From an uncultured Prevotellaceae bacterium (GTDB lineage: Bacteria > Bacteroidota > Bacteroidia > Bacteroidales > Bacteroidaceae), in contig CABSGW010000172.1 of assembly GCA_902477365.1 (NCBI GenBank), positions 1 to 5,573 on the forward strand: a stretch of 5,573 bases of DNA, given 5' to 3'. Position 1 is the first letter of the stretch. Each line of letters starts with the position of its first letter. Below, one piece after another: positions 1 to 5,291 of the stretch. The notes beneath the pieces were generated by a model that saw only the letters and a list, made by a program, of their open reading frames with translations, had not been told where the DNA came from and did no database searches. A program made the position numbers and the translations under genes.

Positions 1-246
1 ACTTCCATATTCGATGGTAGCTGGTGCTTGGTTGGGCTCTAACGGATTACTTGGTAAAGTGTATTTAAGATCTTTAAAACTGACTCCTCCGATAATCCAG
101 CCGATGGGAGGCATGATAATATCATTGACAATGGAAGATACGATCTTACCAAAGGCCCCACCGATAATCACTCCGACTGCCAGGTCTATGGCATTTCCTT
201 TTACAGCAAATTCTTTGAATTCTTGGATGAACTTCTTCTTTCCCAT
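1..246 (-). CDS. mscL: Large-conductance mechanosensitive channel MscL, N-terminal part (runs off left edge)
   Basis: MscL forms a homopentameric inner-membrane pore that opens under membrane tension and releases solutes during hypo-osmotic shock. The first 82 residues are present, from the ATG at 244-246; the C-terminal part lies beyond base 1. E. coli MscL has 136 residues, so rather more than a third is missing. The N-terminal amphipathic helix (MGKKKFIQEFKEFAVKGN) is followed by the pore-lining TM1 signature LAVGVIIGGAFGKIVSS at residues 22-38. This matches E. coli LAVGVIIGAAFGKIVSS with an offset of three residues, placing the constriction glycine at Gly25. NDIIMPPIG at residues 41-49 is the conserved end of TM1. 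The rest (about residues 55-82) is the start of the periplasmic loop. The gene is divergent from gapA. No frameshift is seen. Identity is near certain from TM1. Confidence 0.96.
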   Translation of the reverse strand, partial: MGKKKFIQEFKEFAVKGNAIDLAVGVIIGGAFGKIVSSIVNDIIMPPIGWIIGGVSFKDLKYTLPSNPLEPNQAPATIEYGS

Positions 247-279
247 AATTTTTAGTGTATTTTTTTCATTGGAATACTG

Positions 280-287
280 CAAAAGTA
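280..287 (-). promoter_or_regulatory. Putative mscL promoter, -7 element TACTTTTG
   Basis: On the minus strand TACTTTTG is an exact match to the Bacteroides -7 consensus TAnnTTTG. It lies 33 nt upstream of the mscL ATG, giving an expected leader of about 25-30 nt. No good TTTG -33 element is seen 19-21 nt further upstream, so the call rests on the -7 box alone. The same extended sequence TACTTTTGCA occurs upstream of miaA at 3567. Confidence 0.5.
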
Positions 288-299
288 AAAGGATTTTCG

Positions 300-307
300 T
301 AATTTTG
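300..307 (+). promoter_or_regulatory. Candidate gapA promoter, -7 element TAATTTTG
   Basis: TAATTTTG matches TAnnTTTG exactly and points towards gapA. The -33 position has only a weak aCTG at 276-279, with 20-nt spacing. Transcription from here would give a leader of about 110 nt. A competing candidate lies closer to the gene: TTTG at 372-375, a 19-nt spacer, then TATATTAA at 395-402. That one has a better -33 but a poorer -7 (6 of 8) and would leave a leader of only about 15 nt. The sequence does not decide between them. Confidence 0.35.
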
Positions 308-335
308 CCACTGGAATTAGAAAAGTTTTAGGGAC

Positions 336-378
336 GCGCAATTAAATACGGTTTTCGTAGCCTTCACGGTGTTTGCGC
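336..378 (+). repeat. Inverted repeat in the gapA upstream region (possible leader stem)
   Basis: GCGCAA at 336-341 is the exact reverse complement of TTGCGC at 373-378. The enclosed 31 nt contain a smaller dyad, TACG (347-350) with CGTA (356-359) around GTTTT. If transcription starts near 312, these could form a stem with an internal hairpin in the gapA 5' leader. The arms are short, so chance is a real alternative. Confidence 0.25.
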
Positions 379-422
379 ACTGCTATTGTGATTCTATATT
401 AACCCTTAATAATTAAATAGAG

Positions 423-1433
423 ATGATTAAAGTAGGTATTAATGGCTTCGGCCGTATCGGTCGCTTCGTGTTCCGCGCAGCTCAGACCAGAACTGACATC
501 GAAATCGTAGGTATCAATGACCTTTGTCCGGTTGACTACTTGGCATATATGCTGAAGTATGATACGATGCATGGTATTTTCCAAGGTTCTATCGAAGCTG
601 ACGTTGAAAATAGCAAACTTATCGTTAATGGTAAAGCTATTCGCGTAACTGCAGAACGTAATCCGGCTGACCTGAAATGGGGCGAAATCGGTGCTGAATA
701 CGTAGTTGAGTCTACCGGTCTTTTCTTAAGCAAAGATAAAGCTCAGGCTCACATCGAAGCTGGTGCTAAATATGTTGTAATGTCTGCTCCTTCTAAGGAC
801 GATACTCCTATGTTTGTTTGTGGTGTTAACTTCGACAAATATGTAAAGGGTACTCAGTTCGTTTCTAATGCATCTTGCACAACCAACTGCTTGGCTCCTA
901 TCGCAAAAGTATTGCATGATAAATTCGGTATCACAGACGGTTTGATGACAACTGTTCACTCTACCACAGCTACACAGAAGACTGTTGACGGTCCTTCTTT
1001 GAAAGACTGGCGTGGTGGCCGTGCTGCTGCTGGCAACATCATTCCTTCTTCTACAGGTGCTGCTAAAGCTGTAGGAAAAGTTATTCCTGAGTTGAATGGT
1101 AAATTGACTGGTATGTCAATGCGTGTTCCTACTTTGGACGTTTCAGTAGTTGACTTGACCGTTAACTTGGCGAAACCTGCTACTTATGCTGAGATTTGCG
1201 CTGCAATGAAAGAGGCTTCTGAAGGTGAATTGAAAGGTGTTCTGGGTTACACAGAAGATGCTGTTGTTTCTTCTGATTTCCTTGGTGATGCTCGTACTTC
1301 AATTTTCGACGCAAAAGCTGGTATTGCTTTGACCGATACTTTCGTTAAAGTTGTATCTTGGTATGACAACGAAATCGGTTATTCTAACAAAGTGTTGGAG
1401 TTGATCGCTCATATGGCTAAAGTAAACGGCTAA
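423..1433 (+). CDS. gapA: Type I glyceraldehyde-3-phosphate dehydrogenase, NAD-dependent
   Basis: This enzyme catalyses phosphorylating oxidation of glyceraldehyde 3-phosphate to 1,3-bisphosphoglycerate with NAD+ in cytosolic glycolysis, normally as a homotetramer. At 336 residues it has the usual family length. The Rossmann motif GINGFGRIGR is at residues 5-14. Asp33 in GIND is in the position associated with NAD rather than NADP preference. The catalytic motif SNASCTTNC places the nucleophile at Cys152, and His179 (TTVHS) is its partner. DGPSLKDWRGGR (189-200), IIPSSTGAAKAVGKV (206-220) and SWYDNEIGYSNKV (312-324) are the conserved C-terminal blocks. Overall it closely resembles E. coli GapA. 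Codon choice looks more biased (frequent GCT, GGT, GTT, TTC, AAC) than in the downstream genes, as expected for a highly expressed gene. The ATG at 423 gives the canonical N-terminus. It is isolated by a terminator downstream and a divergent gene upstream. Confidence 0.98.
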   Translation: MIKVGINGFGRIGRFVFRAAQTRTDIEIVGINDLCPVDYLAYMLKYDTMHGIFQGSIEADVENSKLIVNGKAIRVTAERNPADLKWGEIGAEYVVESTGLFLSKDKAQAHIEAGAKYVVMSAPSKDDTPMFVCGVNFDKYVKGTQFVSNASCTTNCLAPIAKVLHDKFGITDGLMTTVHSTTATQKTVDGPSLKDWRGGRAAAGNIIPSSTGAAKAVGKVIPELNGKLTGMSMRVPTLDVSVVDLTVNLAKPATYAEICAAMKEASEGELKGVLGYTEDAVVSSDFLGDARTSIFDAKAGIALTDTFVKVVSWYDNEIGYSNKVLELIAHMAKVNG

Positions 1434-1457
1434 TCTCCGTTTTCCTTTATATAGCTT

Positions 1458-1490
1458 AAAAACCATCCGATAATTTCGGGTGGTTTTTAT
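1458..1490 (+). terminator. Rho-independent terminator of gapA
   Basis: The 13-nt arms at 1458-1470 (AAAAACCATCCGA) and 1476-1488 (TCGGGTGGTTTTT) pair fully, with a single U-G wobble and a 5-nt TAATT loop. The right arm ends in a T-run followed by more T-rich sequence (to about 1494). The hairpin begins 24 nt after the gapA stop and separates gapA from the next promoter. Confidence 0.9.
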
Positions 1491-1524
1491 TTTATAGAAA
1501 ATCTATTTAATCCAAAATAATATT

Positions 1525-1532
1525 TATCTTTG
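1525..1532 (+). promoter_or_regulatory. Promoter -7 element TATCTTTG for the TM2/DUF2752/DUF4870/M48 operon
   Basis: TATCTTTG is an exact TAnnTTTG match located 27 nt before the ATG at 1560, just downstream of the gapA terminator. This implies a leader of about 20-25 nt. The -33 region is AT-rich but has no clear TTTG at the expected spacing. Confidence 0.6.
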
Positions 1533-1559
1533 TACTTATTCACATAAAGAGAAATAAAG

Positions 1560-1895
1560 ATGGATGCACAGAAAGTAGATTCCTTTGTTATGGCTAATGC
1601 CAAATATTTTCAGGATTTTCAAATTGTAGGTATAAGAGAACAATTAGCTGCGGCTGATGAAAGTAAATGGGCTTTACTTTCTACCATACAGTACAAAGAT
1701 CCGACAGTTACATTAATTATCTCTTTAATTGGTGGTTCTTTGGGCATTGACCGCTTTTTTATAGGTGATATGGGTTTGGGCATCGCTAAGTTGATTACGT
1801 GTGGTGGTTTTGGAATTTGGACGATTATAGATTGGTTCCTGATTATGAAAGCCGCTCGTGAAAAGAATATGCAGAAACTTCAGATGTATCTTTAA
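1560..1895 (+). CDS. TM2 domain-containing small membrane protein
   Basis: This is a 111-residue protein with a soluble N-terminal part (about 1-45) and a C-terminal TM2 domain (about 46-96). KDPTVTLIISLIGGSLGIDRFFIGD covers the first helix (about 48-64) and the conserved (G)xDRFxxGD turn at 62-70. The second helix follows in GIAKLITCGGFGIWTIIDWFLI (74-95). This order, with GxGxxKLxTxGGxGIWxxID, is the diagnostic TM2 signature. TM2 proteins are small two-helix inner-membrane proteins found in many bacteria, and their biochemical role is generally unknown. The start follows the promoter directly, with AAAGA just upstream of the ATG. The stop TAA directly abuts the next gene's ATG. As first gene of a four-gene run ending in a metalloprotease it may be a membrane partner of that system, which is inference. 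Confidence 0.88.
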   Translation: MDAQKVDSFVMANAKYFQDFQIVGIREQLAAADESKWALLSTIQYKDPTVTLIISLIGGSLGIDRFFIGDMGLGIAKLITCGGFGIWTIIDWFLIMKAAREKNMQKLQMYL

Positions 1896-2300
1896 ATGAC
1901 GAAAAATTCACTATACAAACTCGCAATACTTTTATGTGTTGCGGGTTATGTATGGTTGGGATGGTCATGGGTTGAGTGTGGGGCTGGTGGAGCGGCTTCT
2001 CCCTGCCTGATTCGGAATCTTTATCATATTCCTTGTCCTTCGTGTGGCTCGACCCGTGCAGTGATGGCTTTGTTGCAAGGACATATTGGTGAGGCTTTTT
2101 CATGGAATCCTTTGGGAATTATTCTGTTAGTGGGGCTGATTGTTCTTCCGTTCTGGTTATTGCATGATGGGTTGATGCGTAAAGATTCGTTGTATCGTTT
2201 TTACTTATGGGTGGATAGGGTATTTCGACGTAAAATAGTCCTTCTTTTTTTTATATTGTTAATCCTGTTTATATGGTGCTTGAATCTTTTCAGAATGTAA
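1896..2300 (+). CDS. DUF2752-type membrane protein with CPSC motif
   Basis: This 134-residue protein has predicted helices at about 6-23, 73-90 and 113-131. The central block HIPCPSCGSTRAVMALLQGHIGEAFSWNPLG (about 44-74) is typical of DUF2752: a P-C-P-x-C-G-x-T-R motif with Cys47 and Cys50, then a short amphipathic stretch ending in a WNPL-like motif before the next helix. The family's function is not established. The paired cysteines could bind metal or be redox active, but nothing in the window proves either. The ATG follows the upstream TAA with no gap and no recognisable ribosome binding site of its own, suggesting translational coupling. Its 3' end overlaps the next gene by 28 nt. Confidence 0.82.
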   Translation: MTKNSLYKLAILLCVAGYVWLGWSWVECGAGGAASPCLIRNLYHIPCPSCGSTRAVMALLQGHIGEAFSWNPLGIILLVGLIVLPFWLLHDGLMRKDSLYRFYLWVDRVFRRKIVLLFFILLILFIWCLNLFRM

Positions 2301-2719
2301 ATCAGCAAACAATTCCTCATGAAAGTGAGCTGGAGGGAGCTGCTAATAGTTACTTGATGTCGTTGCTAGTGGTTATGGTGGGGCTTCCGTTTCCTATCAT
2401 CAACCTCTTAGCTACCATTATATTTTATCTGGTCAATCGTAAAAGCTCTTATTTCGTTCGTTGGCATTGCACGCAAGCATTGGTTTCTCAATTTCCTCTG
2501 TTTTTGATAAATACGGTTCTTTTTTGGTGGACTTTGAGGTTACTTATTGGTTGGACACCTCTTTCCTCTTTTTATTTTGCTTATCTTTTTACGGTTCTGC
2601 TGTTTAATATATTTGAGATAGCCGCAACCATTTTTACGGCGGTCCGAGTCAGGCAAGGAAAAAACGTGGAATGGTATGTATTTGGGCCGTTAACCGATAG
2701 ACTCTGTAAACGCTCATGA
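2273..2719 (+). CDS. DUF4870-like (Tic20-like) small membrane protein
   Basis: This 148-residue protein has a polar N-terminus (1-25) and three hydrophobic segments at about 27-53, 70-94 and 99-123. The segment NRKSSYFVRWHCTQALVSQ (55-73) resembles the DUF4870 pattern in which a short polar turn leads into an H-x-x-Q-A-L helix start. The C-terminal RVRQGKNVEWYVFGPLTDRL (125-144) resembles the cytosolic tail of that family. Function is unknown. The ATG at 2273 lies inside the end of the DUF2752 gene (28-nt overlap). A later in-frame ATG at 2357 (Met29) would lose the polar N-terminus but keep most of the first helix, so the start is not certain. The stop overlaps the protease start in an ATGA. 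Confidence 0.72.
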   Translation: MVLESFQNVNQQTIPHESELEGAANSYLMSLLVVMVGLPFPIINLLATIIFYLVNRKSSYFVRWHCTQALVSQFPLFLINTVLFWWTLRLLIGWTPLSSFYFAYLFTVLLFNIFEIAATIFTAVRVRQGKNVEWYVFGPLTDRLCKRS

Positions 2720-3510
2720 AGAAGATATGTTTTCAATCTCTGGTGATGTTGGCCGCTTTTGCGACCACGCTTTTTTTGTTTTCTCGTGTTAATTGGCTGT
2801 CGGTGTTTCATCTGGATAGTCGTTTGATCGAAGAAAAAGTAGGCAATTTGTATTGGAGTATGTATGAGAACGAAGCGAATTTTGTTACTCACTCTTCTGT
2901 TACTCAGCCATTAGATAGTTTGTTGTCTGTCTTGTGTAGTGCCAATCAGTTGGAACGTTCTTTTGTCCGTTTATATGTAGTTCGTAGTCGTGAGGTTAAT
3001 GCCTATGCGTGCCCGGGTGGACGAATTGTTGTTTGTTCTGCCTTGTTGAAAGATTGTAGGAGTGAGGCTGAATTATGTGGTGTGATGGCTCATGAACTGG
3101 CACATGTACAAGAGGGGCACGTGATGAAAAAATTGATTAAAGAACTAGGAATTACGGTACTTGCACAATTAGTTACGGGAAGTGAGGGGGCTGGTTTGTT
3201 ACGTGAGATAGGACAATTGCTTTCGTCCACGGCTTATAGCCGCCAGATGGAACAAGAGGCGGATGACATTGCTGTGACGTATTTGCAGGAAGCTCGTATC
3301 AGTCCTCTGCCAATGGCGGATTTTTTTATACGTTTGTCTCACGAGAATAAAGTGCCGGAACTCATGGAATGGATCAGTACGCATCCCGATTCAGAAAAAA
3401 GGGCTACTCATATTCGCAAGAAGGCACAACAAAAAAGTATTACCTATCGTAACGTCTTGGATGAATCTGCTTGGGAACAGTTGAAATTAGTTATTCAATC
3501 TTGTGAGTAA
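2716..3510 (+). CDS. M48-family zinc metalloprotease, membrane-anchored or exported
   Basis: This 264-residue gluzincin-type metalloprotease resembles the envelope M48 peptidases such as E. coli LoiP and BepA, which degrade or process damaged envelope proteins. The N-terminus KKICFQSLVMLAAFATTLFLFSRV is a signal peptide or signal anchor. No lipobox follows the hydrophobic stretch, so membrane anchoring or periplasmic release are both possible. NAYACPGGRIVV (95-106) is the family substrate-strand motif. HELAH at 126-130 supplies two zinc-ligand histidines and the catalytic Glu127. SRQMEQEADDIA (175-186) supplies the third ligand, probably Glu181. STHPDSEKR (221-229) is the conserved C-terminal motif. 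All catalytic residues are intact. Five cysteines fall within residues 74-121, unusually many for an exported protein. It is the last gene of the coupled four-gene run, joined by an ATGA overlap. No hairpin follows, so transcripts may read into miaA. Confidence 0.93.
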   Translation: MKKICFQSLVMLAAFATTLFLFSRVNWLSVFHLDSRLIEEKVGNLYWSMYENEANFVTHSSVTQPLDSLLSVLCSANQLERSFVRLYVVRSREVNAYACPGGRIVVCSALLKDCRSEAELCGVMAHELAHVQEGHVMKKLIKELGITVLAQLVTGSEGAGLLREIGQLLSSTAYSRQMEQEADDIAVTYLQEARISPLPMADFFIRLSHENKVPELMEWISTHPDSEKRATHIRKKAQQKSITYRNVLDESAWEQLKLVIQSCE

Positions 3511-3543
3511 CGGAAATGACCAGATACAAACTAAAAAAAGAAG

Positions 3544-3574
3544 GTTGTGTATTAAGGAACAATGTTTACTTTTG
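3544..3574 (+). promoter_or_regulatory. Putative miaA promoter, gTTG-N19-TACTTTTG
   Basis: A GTTG at 3544-3547 (TTG core of the -33 element), a 19-nt spacer and an exact TAnnTTTG match, TACTTTTG at 3567-3574, form the most complete promoter in the window. The expected transcription start is about 3578-3582. That is at or just before the ATG at 3581 and 14-18 nt before the in-frame ATG at 3596. This argues that the coding frame upstream of 3581 is not translated from this promoter. Confidence 0.6.
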
Positions 3575-3580
3575 CATGAA

Positions 3581-4513
3581 ATGGAAAAACAAAAGATGGT
3601 TGATTTGATAACGGTGCTGGGTCCTACGGCGTCAGGAAAAACGGAATTGGCAGTGCGTTTGGCAGCCTTGTTGCAGACAGAGGTGATTAGTGCGGACAGT
3701 CGGCAGGTCTATCGGCGTATGGACTTAGGTACGGGTAAAGATCTGGAAGATTATGTGGTTGATGGTAAGGCTATAGGTTATCACCTGATTGATATTGTAG
3801 AGCCTGGGACAAAATATAATGTATTCGAGTATCAGCGTGATTTTTTAAATGCATATGAGGCGATTCGGAACAATGGCAAAATTCCTGTAGTTTGTGGTGG
3901 ATCCGGGTTGTATCTGGAGTCGGTTTTACGTGGCTATCGTTTGCTGCCTGTACCCGAAAATAAAGCGTTGCGTGCGAGCCTTGAGGGAAAAACAATGGAA
4001 GAGTTGACGCAGTTGTTGTCAACGTTCAAAACATTGCATAATACAACAGACGTAGATACTCCCAAACGAGCCATTCGTGCCATTGAAATAGAGGAATATT
4101 ATCGGGCAGTGAATGTGTCTGAACGTTCCTTTCCTACGTTGCGAAGCCTGAATGTTGGCTTGCAGATAGATCGTGAGGCGCGTTGGACAAAAATTAAGAA
4201 CCGTCTGGAACAACGCTTGAACGATGGAATGGTAGATGAGGTTAGGAAGTTGTTGGAAGATGGTATTGCACCTGAAGACCTGATTTATTATGGCCTTGAA
4301 TATAAATATCTGACGCTTTACGTAACGGGACAGATAAGTTATGATGAAATGTTTACAGGTTTGGAAGTAGCCATCAGGCAGTTTTCGAAAAGGCAGATGA
4401 CTTGGTTTCGGGGGATGGAACGACGCGGTATAGCCATTAAGTGGCTAGATGCCATGCTTCCGATGGAAGACAAAGTGCAGAAAGTAATAGATTGGTTTGA
4501 AGAGATGACTTAA
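3581..4513 (+). CDS. miaA: tRNA dimethylallyltransferase (i6A37 synthase) MiaA
   Basis: MiaA transfers a dimethylallyl group from DMAPP to N6 of A37 in tRNAs that read UNN codons, the substrate later used by MiaB. From 3581 it has 310 residues. GPTASGKT (14-21) is the P-loop-like substrate site. EVISADSRQVYRRMDLGTGKD (34-54) carries the conserved Asp39. CGGSGLYLESVLRG (105-118), DTPKRAIRAIEIEEY (159-173) and the C-terminal IRQFSKRQMTWFRGME (265-280) complete the family pattern. GTGKD and GLEYKYL replace the more common GTAKP and GYKEL forms. I recall this subtype from one of two MiaA paralogues annotated in Bacteroides. The frame is open back to an ATG at 3503, but that extension has no family match and contains the promoter. 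Met6 at 3596 (305 residues) is an equally plausible start. The TAA shares bases with the convergent regulator's stop. Confidence 0.95.
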   Translation: MEKQKMVDLITVLGPTASGKTELAVRLAALLQTEVISADSRQVYRRMDLGTGKDLEDYVVDGKAIGYHLIDIVEPGTKYNVFEYQRDFLNAYEAIRNNGKIPVVCGGSGLYLESVLRGYRLLPVPENKALRASLEGKTMEELTQLLSTFKTLHNTTDVDTPKRAIRAIEIEEYYRAVNVSERSFPTLRSLNVGLQIDREARWTKIKNRLEQRLNDGMVDEVRKLLEDGIAPEDLIYYGLEYKYLTLYVTGQISYDEMFTGLEVAIRQFSKRQMTWFRGMERRGIAIKWLDAMLPMEDKVQKVIDWFEEMT

Positions 4514-5196
4514 CCAAGGCGAGAAATCTTTTTGAGCTCGTCCTCCCTGAGTATGGTTATGCGGCGGCCATTGACGGCAATAAGTCCTTCTGCCGCAAAA
4601 TCAGAAAGTGTGCGAATGGCATTTGCCGTGTTCATGTTCGACAGATTTGCCAAGTCTTCGCGTGTGGGGGTGATTGTCAGCGTAGAATCATCTTCTTCAA
4701 AACCATAACTATGTTTAAGCAAGAGTAACGATTCGGCCAGGCGACCGCGGATGTGTTTCTGGGTAAGGCTGAGTGTGCGGCTGTCGGCGTTTCCTAAATA
4801 AATAGATAGTTCTCGCATAAAGAAAAGCGCCAGCCGATTGTTGGCATTGAGTATTTGCAGGATGTTTTCCATCGGAATCATGCCCACAATAGACGGCTCG
4901 AATGCAGATGCAGCCGTAACATAGTTTTCTCCGGCAAAATAAGCACGATAGCCAAAATACTCAATCGGTTTCACAACACGGATAATCTGATTTCGGTTCG
5001 TAATGCCACATTTCGTAACCTTGATTTTTCCTTTGAGCAGACATAACAACTGATTGGGTGTATCGTTTTCCCGATAAATCCATTCATTTTGTTTGTAATG
5101 ACGAAGAATTAACTTTTTAGAAAGAAGACAACGCTGCTTTTCATTCAGGAACTGCCATAAATCGGCCATTTTTTCCAAAGCTTCTTCGTTTGTCAT
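4510..5196 (-). CDS. Crp/Fnr-family transcriptional regulator
   Basis: This 228-residue regulator has an N-terminal cyclic-nucleotide-binding-like beta-barrel (about 25-115), a dimerisation helix (about 117-140) and a C-terminal winged helix (about 145-216). PTREDLANLSNMNTANAIRTLSDFAAEGLI (177-206) contains the helix-turn-helix. GRRITIL (210-216) is the wing. In the segment equivalent to the E. coli CRP phosphate-binding cassette the sequence is FGYRAYFAGENYVTAASA (81-98). Aligned by eye, the cAMP contacts Glu72, Arg82 and Ser83 become Tyr83, Val93 and Thr94, so cAMP sensing is unlikely. There is no N-terminal cysteine cluster, so an Fnr-type iron-sulfur sensor is also unlikely. Its ligand and targets are unknown. 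The ATG at 5194-5196 follows a short leader from a plausible promoter. The gene converges on miaA with a 4-nt overlap. An autoregulatory dyad lies in its promoter. Confidence 0.93.
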   Translation of the reverse strand: MTNEEALEKMADLWQFLNEKQRCLLSKKLILRHYKQNEWIYRENDTPNQLLCLLKGKIKVTKCGITNRNQIIRVVKPIEYFGYRAYFAGENYVTAASAFEPSIVGMIPMENILQILNANNRLALFFMRELSIYLGNADSRTLSLTQKHIRGRLAESLLLLKHSYGFEEDDSTLTITPTREDLANLSNMNTANAIRTLSDFAAEGLIAVNGRRITILREDELKKISRLG

Positions 5197-5243
5197 TGTT
5201 TATCTTTCTAGTATAATATGTATGAAGACTATGTTATATAGCA

Positions 5244-5273
5244 CAAATTTAATGATAAAACCGCAGTTTCAAT
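5244..5273 (-). promoter_or_regulatory. Putative promoter of the Crp/Fnr regulator gene, ATTG-N18-TAAATTTG
   Basis: On the minus strand TAAATTTG (5251 down to 5244) matches TAnnTTTG exactly, and ATTG (5273 down to 5270) supplies the TTG of a -33 element with an 18-nt spacer. Transcription would start near 5240-5237, about 40-45 nt before the ATG at 5196. Confidence 0.55.
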
Positions 5274-5283
5274 TAGTTTGAAA
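5267..5283. promoter_or_regulatory. Perfect dyad TTTCAA-N5-TTGAAA overlapping the regulator's -33 element
   Basis: TTTCAATTAGTTTGAAA has 6-bp arms that are exact reverse complements around TTAGT. The symmetry and size resemble half-site spacing for a dimeric Crp/Fnr protein (compare the FNR box TTGAT-N4-ATCAA), though the sequence differs. It covers the putative -33 hexamer region of the regulator gene, so binding there would be expected to repress. Autoregulation is inference. Confidence 0.35.
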
Positions 5284-5291
5284 TGAAAAAC

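Noticed and set aside
14..331. 105-codon open frame on the plus strand
   Set aside because: It lies antisense over the clear mscL reading frame and the mscL promoter. Its translation shows no family pattern.
399..959. Open minus-strand frames of 61, 65 and 77 codons
   Set aside because: They are antisense to gapA, whose strong codon bias leaves the opposite strand open. No promoter or protein motif supports them.
2581..2892. 103-codon minus-strand frame across the DUF4870/M48 junction
   Set aside because: It is antisense to two well-supported coupled genes and has low-complexity basic content with no motif.
3562..3579. Five-codon leader peptide MFTFA preceded by AAGGA, ending 1 nt before the ATG at 3581
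   Set aside because: Its codons are made of the -7 element itself, so it could only be translated from read-through transcripts. It is most simply a coincidence.
3503..3580. N-terminal extension of MiaA from the ATG at 3503
   Set aside because: The 26 extra residues do not resemble the MiaA N-terminus, and the region contains the apparent promoter of the gene.
4855..5046. 63-codon plus-strand frame inside the regulator gene
   Set aside because: It is a shadow of the minus-strand Crp/Fnr coding frame without its own promoter or motif.
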